Assembly: GCA_035512195.1 (NCBI GenBank)
Contig: DATKEK010000215.1
Coordinates: forward strand, 1 to 10,935
Direction: 5' to 3'
DNA from: DATKEK01 sp035512195
GTDB taxonomy: Bacteria; Pseudomonadota; Gammaproteobacteria; Burkholderiales; Eutrophovitaceae
DNA: 10,935 bases
Position numbers and translations under genes: made by a program. The notes under the pieces were generated by a model that was not told the DNA's origin, ran no database searches, and was given only the letters and a program-made list of their open reading frames with translations. Below are positions 6,163 to 10,935 of the stretch, one piece after another (the first letter of the stretch is position 1; the number at the start of each line of letters is the position of its first letter).

Positions 6163-7032
6163 ATGAATAAACCGGCCAACAGGGAAGGAATGGATTACCT
6201 GGAGTCGTTGCCGCGGCGCTGGGTGACGGTCTATATCCCGCTGCTGATCTTCCTGTTCGTCCTGCTGTTTCCGTTCTACTGGATGGGCCTGACCGCGTTC
6301 AAGCCGAATGCGGAACTGCTGTCTTCCAACGGCAACCCATTCTGGGTGCAGAACCCAACGCTCGACCATTTCAAGAAACTGTTCTTCGAGACCTCGTATC
6401 CGTCGTGGATGTGGAACACCATCATCATTTCGGTGATCTCCACTTTCCTGTCGCTCGCCGCGAGCGTGTTCGCCGCCTACTCGATCGAGCGGCTGCGGTT
6501 CAGGGGCTCGCGGCAGACCGGCCTCGCAATCTTTCTGGCGTACCTGGTGCCGCCGTCGATCCTGTTCATTCCGCTGGCGACCATGGTGTTCCAGTTCGGG
6601 ATCTTCGATACCAAGTGGGCGCTGATCCTGACCTACCCGACTTTCCTGATCCCGTTCTGCACCTGGCTGCTGATGGGCTACTTCCGCTCGATCCCGTACG
6701 AACTGGAGGAATGTGCGCTGATCGACGGCGCCACGCGCTGGCAGATCCTGGTCAAGATCATCTTGCCGCTCGCGGTGCCCGGGCTGATTTCGGCGGGCAT
6801 CTTCGCTTTCACGCTGTCGTGGAACGAGTTCATCTATGCGCTCACTTTCATTTCGGCGTCGGAGAACAAGACCGTGCCGGTCGGCGTGATCACCGAACTG
6901 GTGGAGGGAGACGTTTACCATTGGGGCTCGCTGATGGCCGGCGCGCTGGTCGGTTCGCTGCCGGTGGCGATCATGTATTCATTCTTCGTCGAGTACTACG
7001 TCGCCGGCATGACCGGCGCGGTGAAGGAGTAA
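6163..7032 (+). CDS. sugar ABC transporter permease (MalG/UgpE type)
   Basis: A 289-residue second permease subunit. Six membrane segments lie near residues 22-44, 84-106, 118-144, 150-172, 203-225 and 257-280. The EAA loop at 180-202 (ELEECALIDGATRWQ...LP) has the conserved G and the family's IDGA core. The C-terminus EYYVAGMTGAVKE is typical of MalG-type subunits. ATG 6163 is given as the start. ATG 6190 is an alternative, with AGGG (6181-6184) five nt upstream, which would remove nine residues before the conserved region. It is tightly linked to the first permease (10 nt) and followed by a repeat element, then the dehydratase gene, so the importer and the enzyme are probably one operon. 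Confidence 0.94.
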   Translation: MNKPANREGMDYLESLPRRWVTVYIPLLIFLFVLLFPFYWMGLTAFKPNAELLSSNGNPFWVQNPTLDHFKKLFFETSYPSWMWNTIIISVISTFLSLAASVFAAYSIERLRFRGSRQTGLAIFLAYLVPPSILFIPLATMVFQFGIFDTKWALILTYPTFLIPFCTWLLMGYFRSIPYELEECALIDGATRWQILVKIILPLAVPGLISAGIFAFTLSWNEFIYALTFISASENKTVPVGVITELVEGDVYHWGSLMAGALVGSLPVAIMYSFFVEYYVAGMTGAVKE

Positions 7033-7048
7033 GGACACTTCAACGGCG

Positions 7049-7113
7049 AACCACCAGGAATACCAAGGACACCAAGAAAAGCGTTACCCGGTTCTCTTGG
7101 TGTCCTTGGTGGT
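7049..7113. repeat. inverted-repeat element, CACCAAG type (copy 2)
   Basis: This lies in the 107-bp gap between the second permease and the dehydratase gene. ACCAAGGACACCAAGA (7062-7077) pairs perfectly over 16 bp with TCTTGGTGTCCTTGGT (7095-7110) around a 17-nt loop. The left side carries one more, imperfect unit (CCACCAGGAAT). The right arm consists of the 9-nt units CTTGGTGTC and CTTGGTGGT, matching copy 1 at 2984-3100. It ends 15 nt before the GGAG of the next gene, so the hairpin is probably in the message just upstream of its ribosome-binding site. Confidence 0.85.
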
Positions 7114-7139
7114 GAAGATTTCGTATTTGGAGAGGGGCA

Positions 7140-8867
7140 ATGGCAGCAAAAAAGAAACTTCGTTCGTATGAATGGTTCGGCAAGCCGGGCATCGACAGCA
7201 TGGTGCACCGGTCGTGGATGAAGAACCAGGGCCTGCCGCATCATCTGTTCGACGGCAGGCCGGTGATCGGTATCTGCAATACCTGGTCCGAGGTGACGCC
7301 GTGCAACGCGCACCTGCGCGAAATCGCGGAGCGGGTGAAGCGTGGCATTCTGGAGGCCGGCGGTTTTCCGCTCGAATTTCCGGTGATGTCCCTCGGCGAG
7401 CCGGTGATGCGTCCGACCACCATGCTGTTCCGCAATCTGGTTTCCATGGACGTCGAGGAATCGATTCGCGCCAATCCGTTCGACGGCGTGGTGCTTCTGG
7501 TCGGCTGCGACAAGACCACGCCGGCGCTGATGATGGGCGCTGCATCCTGCGACCTGCCGACGATGGTCGTCTCTGGCGGGCCGATGCTGAACGGGCGGTG
7601 GCGCGACGAGACCGTCGGTTCCGGCACGCACGTGTGGAAGTTCAAGGCCATGCTGAAGACCGGCGAAATGACCGACGAGGACCTGATCGAGGCCGAGCAG
7701 TGCATGTCGCGCTCTGCTGGCCACTGCATGACCATGGGCACCGCCTCGACCATGGCGTCGATGGTCGAGGCGCTCGGCATGGGTATGCCGGGCAACGCCG
7801 CGATTCCAGCGGTGGATTCGCGCCGCCAGGTGCTCGCCCACATGGCTGGCAGCCGCATCGTGCAGATGGTGAAGGAAGACCTGCGCATGTCGAAGATCCT
7901 CACTAGGCAGGCATTCGAGAACGCCATACGCGTGAACGGCGCGATCGGCGGCTCGACCAACGCGGTGGTGCACCTGCTCGCGCTCGCCCGGCGCATCGGC
8001 GTGAAACTCACGCTGGACGACTGGGATCGCCTCGGCCACGACCTGCCTTGCCTGGTGAACCTGATGCCGTCCGGCGAGTACCTGATGGAGGACTTTTACT
8101 ACGCCGGCGGCCTGCCGGTGGTGCTGAAAGAACTCGGCCGAGCGGGCAAGCTGCATCGCCGGGCGCTCACCGTGAACGGCCAGGCGATCTGGGACAACGT
8201 GAAGGACGCGAAGAACTGGAACCCGAAAGTGATCTTCCCGATCGACAAGCCGTTCAAGAAGCAGGGCGGCATCGCCGTGCTGAGAGGCAACCTGACGCCA
8301 ACCGGCGCGGTGATCAAGCCGTCCGCGGCCACGCCGAAGCTGATGCGGCACCGCGGCCGCGCGGTGGTGTTCGAGGACATCGACGATTACAAAAAGCGCA
8401 TCGACGATCCGAAACTGAAGGTGGACGAGACCTGCGTCATGGTGCTGAAGAACTGCGGTCCCAGGGGCTATCCGGGATTTCCGGAAGTGGGCAACTTCGC
8501 CCTGCCGACCAAGCTGCTGAAGAAAGGCGTGACCGACATGGTGCGCATCTCGGATGCGCGCATGAGCGGCACCGCCTACGGCACCGTGGTGCTGCACACC
8601 TCGCCCGAAGCGGCCGTCGGCGGCCCGCTGGCGCTGGTGCGCGAAGGCGACATGATCGAGATCGACGTTGGCAAGCGCCGGCTGCATCTCGACGTGTCCG
8701 AAGCCGAACTCGAACGCCGACGCAAGACATGGAAGGCGCCGAAGCCGCACGCGGATCGCGGCTGGGCGCAGCTTTATTGCGCGACGGTCGAGCAAGCCGA
8801 CACCGGCGCGGACCTGGGCTTCCTGCGCGGGGGCAGCGGCGCGCCGGTGCCGCGCGAGTCGCACTAG
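7140..8867 (+). CDS. IlvD/Edd-family sugar-acid dehydratase (L-arabinonate dehydratase-like)
   Basis: A 575-residue cytoplasmic [2Fe-2S], Mg-dependent dehydratase that removes water from C2-C3 of an aldonate to give a 2-keto-3-deoxy acid. The three cluster cysteines are visible: C55 in CNTWSEVTPCN, C123 in VGCDKTTPA and C196 in SRSAGHCMTMGTAST. K125, next to C123, is the expected Mg-site lysine, and SDARMSGTAYG contains the serine taken as the catalytic base in this family. The text follows the L-arabinonate/D-xylonate/D-fuconate dehydratase branch (RSYEWFG, HRSWMKNQG, AIGGSTNAV, PSGEYLMEDFYYAGGLP, GNLTPTGAVIKPSAATP, KNCGPRGYPG) rather than IlvD or Edd proper. The start ATG 7140 has GGAGAGG (7129-7135) upstream. 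It probably feeds the SDR and FAH enzymes encoded upstream on the other strand. Which aldonate it uses is not decided by sequence alone. Confidence 0.93.
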   Translation: MAAKKKLRSYEWFGKPGIDSMVHRSWMKNQGLPHHLFDGRPVIGICNTWSEVTPCNAHLREIAERVKRGILEAGGFPLEFPVMSLGEPVMRPTTMLFRNLVSMDVEESIRANPFDGVVLLVGCDKTTPALMMGAASCDLPTMVVSGGPMLNGRWRDETVGSGTHVWKFKAMLKTGEMTDEDLIEAEQCMSRSAGHCMTMGTASTMASMVEALGMGMPGNAAIPAVDSRRQVLAHMAGSRIVQMVKEDLRMSKILTRQAFENAIRVNGAIGGSTNAVVHLLALARRIGVKLTLDDWDRLGHDLPCLVNLMPSGEYLMEDFYYAGGLPVVLKELGRAGKLHRRALTVNGQAIWDNVKDAKNWNPKVIFPIDKPFKKQGGIAVLRGNLTPTGAVIKPSAATPKLMRHRGRAVVFEDIDDYKKRIDDPKLKVDETCVMVLKNCGPRGYPGFPEVGNFALPTKLLKKGVTDMVRISDARMSGTAYGTVVLHTSPEAAVGGPLALVREGDMIEIDVGKRRLHLDVSEAELERRRKTWKAPKPHADRGWAQLYCATVEQADTGADLGFLRGGSGAPVPRESH

Positions 8868-8889
8868 CGGCAGATTCGCCTGGGAAAAG

Positions 8890-9038
8890 AAAGCACTCAA
8901 CGCGGAGGCCGCAGAGGGCGCTGAGGAAGAGCGGATAACGAGTGGCTTGCAGCGGGTAGATTGTCCGGGTGATGCCTGTTGCCTTTGCGTTCAGTTCGCA
9001 TCTGCATTTTCTCCGCGTTCTCTGCGTCCTCCGCGGTT
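8890..9038. repeat. inverted-repeat element, CGCGGAGG type (copy 2)
   Basis: It occupies the first half of the 359-bp gap between the IlvD/Edd and UxaA-like genes. The left arm 8899-8925 (AACGCGGAGGCCGCAGAG...) and right arm 9011-9038 pair almost throughout, with two G-T pairs, two mismatches and one bulge, around an 85-nt loop. The right arm is three 9-nt units, CTCCGCGTT, CTCTGCGTC and CTCCGCGGT. The degenerate copy at 977-1116 shares its outer left edge. No gene is seen in the loop, and no T-run follows either arm. Confidence 0.85.
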
Positions 9039-9124
9039 GGCACTTCAGGATGGCAGTGCTTGATCCGGATTGTGCTGGCCCGGGTGGGCGGAACCGGTTG
9101 CCGGGCCGGGCCGGGACGGGCGGC

Positions 9125-9146
9125 ACGCCATCCGGGGGCGTATAAT
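9125..9146 (+). promoter_or_regulatory. candidate promoter -10 with overlapping dyad, UxaA-like gene
   Basis: A perfect TATAAT (9141-9146) sits in GC-rich DNA 80 nt before the UxaA-like ATG. No acceptable -35 hexamer occurs 16-18 nt upstream and there is no TGn extension. An ACGCC (9125-9129)/GGCGT (9137-9141) dyad covers the spacer and touches the -10. The combination suggests a regulated promoter, with transcription from about 9153. If real, the gene has its own promoter besides any read-through from upstream. Confidence 0.45.
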
Positions 9147-9163
9147 TTCTTCCCTGCCTGCAT

Positions 9164-9201
9164 GGCGTCGCGCGTCGTCCATCGGACGCGAATCCGACGC
9201 C
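9164..9201 (+). promoter_or_regulatory. bulged 13-bp hairpin or nested dyad in the UxaA-like gene leader
   Basis: GGCGTCG (9164-9170) plus CGCGTC (9171-9176) pair with GACGCG (9185-9190) plus CGACGCC (9195-9201). This gives 13 GC-rich pairs, an 8-nt loop and a 4-nt AATC bulge on the 3' side. It lies between the candidate -10 (9141-9146) and the Shine-Dalgarno AAGGAGA (9214-9220). It could act as RNA structure or, as DNA, as a double operator. There is no T-run for a terminator, and no known riboswitch family is recognised. Confidence 0.55.
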
Positions 9202-9226
9202 AAGCAGTACACCAAGGAGACCCGAC

Positions 9227-10750
9227 ATGCTGCAAGCCGCTGACCTGACGATCCGCCTGAACGCCGACGACGATGTGGTCATCGCGCGCACCGAGCTGCC
9301 CGCCGGCACCGAAGTCATCAAGGAAAAGATGCGCGCCGCCGTCACCGTTCCGGCCGGACACAAGATCGCGACCCGCGAACTGAAGCCGGGCGACCCGGTC
9401 CGCCGCTACAACCAGATCATCGGTTTCGCCACCCAGCCGATCAAGCCGGGCGATCACGTGCATGTGCACAACCTGGCGATGGGCGACTTCGAGCGCGATT
9501 ACGCGTTCGGTGCCGACTACAAGCCGGTCGAATACGCTGCCAACCCCGCTACCTTCATGGGCATCAAGCGCGCCGACGGCCGCGTCGCCACCCGCAACTA
9601 CCTCGCGGTGATCTCCAGCGTGAACTGCTCGGCGCACGTCTGCCGCATGATCGCCAAGCACTTCGATGAAGACTTCATGGCGCAGTACCCGAACGTCGAT
9701 GGCGTGGTGCCGATCCATCACAAGACCGGCTGTGGCATGAGCTCGGAAGGTGAGCCCGTAACGCTGCTGCGCAGGGTGCTCGCCGGCTATGCGACGCATC
9801 CGAACTTTCATGCTTCGCTGATGATCGGCCTTGGCTGCGAAGCGAATCAGATCAACAACCTGCTGGCCGCGCAGAATCTCAAGCGCAGCAACCAGCTGCA
9901 GGCCTTCACCATCCAGGACACCGGCGGCACCAAGAAGACCGTGGCCGAGGGCATCGCCCGTATCAAGGACCTGCTGCCGGAAGCAAACAAGGTCAAGCGC
10001 GAGCAGGTTCCGGCGAGCCACCTCACGCTCGGGCTCGAGTGCGGCGGCTCGGACGGCTACTCCGGCATCTCCGCCAATCCCGCGCTCGGCGCGGCCGCGG
10101 ATCTGCTGGTAAAGCATGGCGGTACCGCGATACTTTCGGAAACCCCGGAGATCTACGGCGCCGAGCACCTGTTGACGCGCCGTGCGGTCTCGCGCGAAGT
10201 CGGCGAAAAGCTGATCAAGCGCATCAAGTGGTGGGAGGACTACACCACCAAACTTGGCGGTGAGCTGAACAACAATCCCTCGCCCGGCAACAAGGCCGGC
10301 GGCCTGACCACCATCCTGGAAAAATCGCTCGGCGCAGTTGCGAAGGGCGGCACCCAGGCGCTGATGGATGTCTACGAGTACGCGGAGAAAGTCACCGCCA
10401 AGGGTTTTGTGTTCATGGACACCCCGGGTTACGATCCGGTGTCCGTTACCGGCCACGTGGCCGGCGGCGCGAACGTCATCTGCTTCACCACTGGCCGTGG
10501 TTCCGCTTACGGCTGCAAGCCTTCGCCAAGCCTGAAACTGGCGACCAACTCCGCGCTGTTCAACCGCCAGGAAGAAGACATGGACATCAACTGCGGGGTG
10601 ATCGTCGACGGCAAGGCCAGCGTCGAGGAAGTCGGCCGGCAAGTTTTCGAGCTGATTCTCAAGACCGCCTCCGGCGAGCCGAGCAAGAGCGAAGCCATGG
10701 GCTACGGCGAAGACGAGTTCGCCCCGTGGGTCCTTGGCCCGACGATGTAA
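9227..10750 (+). CDS. UxaA/GarD-family (altronate dehydratase family) sugar-acid dehydratase
   Basis: A 507-residue metal-dependent dehydratase of the altronate/galactarate family, acting in the cytoplasm on a sugar acid to give a 2-keto-3-deoxy acid. An N-terminal SAF-like domain (about 10-95, with PAGHKIATRELKPGD and the HVHVHN motif at 77-82) precedes the catalytic domain from about 108. Signatures there are GIKRADGRVATRNY (112-125), HKTGCGM (165-171), IGLGCEANQI (200-209), LECGGSDGYSGISANP (270-285), SETPEIYGAEHLL (304-316), NPSPGNKAGG (350-359), DTPGYDPVS (398-406) and FTTGRGSAYG (420-429). Length is between those I recall for E. coli UxaA and GarD, but the text differs from both, so a distinct substrate such as a pentonate or 6-deoxyhexonate is plausible. 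The start is fixed by AAGGAGA (9214-9220), 6 nt upstream of ATG 9227. With the IlvD/Edd gene it gives two unrelated dehydratases in one cluster. Confidence 0.92.
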   Translation: MLQAADLTIRLNADDDVVIARTELPAGTEVIKEKMRAAVTVPAGHKIATRELKPGDPVRRYNQIIGFATQPIKPGDHVHVHNLAMGDFERDYAFGADYKPVEYAANPATFMGIKRADGRVATRNYLAVISSVNCSAHVCRMIAKHFDEDFMAQYPNVDGVVPIHHKTGCGMSSEGEPVTLLRRVLAGYATHPNFHASLMIGLGCEANQINNLLAAQNLKRSNQLQAFTIQDTGGTKKTVAEGIARIKDLLPEANKVKREQVPASHLTLGLECGGSDGYSGISANPALGAAADLLVKHGGTAILSETPEIYGAEHLLTRRAVSREVGEKLIKRIKWWEDYTTKLGGELNNNPSPGNKAGGLTTILEKSLGAVAKGGTQALMDVYEYAEKVTAKGFVFMDTPGYDPVSVTGHVAGGANVICFTTGRGSAYGCKPSPSLKLATNSALFNRQEEDMDINCGVIVDGKASVEEVGRQVFELILKTASGEPSKSEAMGYGEDEFAPWVLGPTM

Positions 10751-10762
10751 AGGCAAACGCCA

Positions 10763-10885
10763 CCTCACCCCAGCCCTCTCCCCCGCAAGCGGCAGAGAGG
10801 GAGATGCAGACAACAGGGGCGGTCAATTGGTCGCCCTCTTCGTTCCATACTTCCTCCCCACGAAGTGGAGAGGGTCGGCGTGAGG
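10763..10885. repeat. multi-hairpin inverted-repeat element, CCTCACCCC type
   Basis: The outer arms CCTCACCCCAGCCCTCTCC (10763-10781) and 10867-10885 pair at 16 of 19 positions. Three smaller hairpins lie at or inside them: CCGC/GCGG around 10783-10792, GGGCG (10817-10821) with CGCCC (10832-10836) flanking CAATTG, and CCAC/GTGG near 10857-10867. It fills the 153-bp gap before the last gene and ends 8 nt before its AGGAGG. It resembles CCCTCTCCC-type dispersed repeats I know from GC-rich Proteobacteria, and differs from the other two families here. Confidence 0.75.
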
Positions 10886-10903
10886 CGCATTCAGGAGGTT
10901 GCT

Positions 10904-10935
10904 GTGGCCGAAGATTTCAGGTCGAAGGACTGGTT
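10904..10935 (+). CDS. 5' end of a probable second IlvD/Edd-family dehydratase (partial)
   Basis: An AGGAGG (10893-10898) is followed after 5 nt by GTG 10904 and an open frame reading M/V-AEDFRSKDWF to the window end. Only ten full codons are visible. The FRSKDWF motif matches the LRSYEWF start of the IlvD/Edd dehydratase at 7140, and an R-S-x-x-W-[FY] N-terminus is common in sugar-acid members of that family. The start site is well supported by its ribosome-binding site; the family is an inference from one short motif and the gene context. Confidence 0.5.
   Translation, partial: MAEDFRSKDW

Noticed and set aside
2984..9038. CRISPR array or mobile insertion sequence
   Set aside because: The repeats are inverted, few and scattered, with no spacer array, transposase or target-site duplication visible.
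9037..9056. Sigma-54 promoter (TTGGCAC... near 9037)
   Set aside because: The -24-like GG is present, but the required GC/TTGC at -12 spacing is absent, and it lies at the edge of the repeat.
9098..9146. TTGCCG as -35 partner of TATAAT at 9141
   Set aside because: The spacing is 37 nt, far beyond the workable range.
3890..10813. Very long antisense open frames, e.g. minus 3890-5326, 4857-6179, 6996-8900 and 8897-10813
   Set aside because: They lie opposite well-supported genes in GC-rich DNA, their products are rich in Arg, His and Ala without domains, and several run through the repeat elements. They are codon-bias shadows.
1..10935. tRNA, rRNA or known riboswitch
   Set aside because: No cloverleaf, rRNA signature or conserved aptamer core was found by eye in any spacer on either strand.

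Overview
The window is GC-rich, densely coded Gram-negative DNA. A DusA-type tRNA-dihydrouridine synthase, a secreted beta-barrel-like protein, a UgpC/MalK-type sugar importer and non-phosphorylative sugar-acid enzymes point to Pseudomonadota, most likely Beta- or Gammaproteobacteria. That placement is inference; there is no rRNA or other marker to fix it.

Layout. Positions 1-1912 (minus strand) hold dusA, cut by the window edge, and an unrecognised outer-membrane-like protein. Positions 2092-3871 (minus strand) hold a two-gene unit: a short-chain dehydrogenase of the 2-keto-3-deoxy-L-fuconate dehydrogenase/BDH2 type, then a FAH-family diketo-acid hydrolase, ended by a clear rho-independent terminator. 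A 246-bp divergent control region (3872-4117) separates it from a plus-strand run: sugar ABC ATPase, two MalF/MalG-type permeases, an IlvD/Edd-family [2Fe-2S] sugar-acid dehydratase (7140-8867), a UxaA/altronate-dehydratase-family enzyme (9227-10750), and the first codons of what is probably a second IlvD/Edd dehydratase (10904 to the window end).

The genes fit one pathway: import of a sugar or sugar acid, dehydration of the aldonate to a 2-keto-3-deoxy acid, oxidation at C4 by the SDR, then hydrolysis of the 2,4-diketo acid by the FAH enzyme to pyruvate plus a hydroxy acid (L-lactate from 6-deoxyhexoses, glycolate from pentoses). This is the logic of the Xanthomonas L-fucose route and of related pentose routes. 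The exact substrate cannot be read from the sequence. Missing from the window are the periplasmic binding protein, the aldose dehydrogenase/lactonase and a regulator.

The most unusual feature lies outside the genes. Five of the spacers carry inverted-repeat elements. Two families, which look different at first (CACCAAG-type and CGCGGAGG-type), share one architecture of three 9-nt units per arm; a third, multi-hairpin family sits before the last gene. Other points of interest are two micro-ORFs overlapping their downstream genes by stop/start codons, a bulged 13-bp hairpin in the leader of the UxaA-like gene, and paired dyads in the divergent promoter region.
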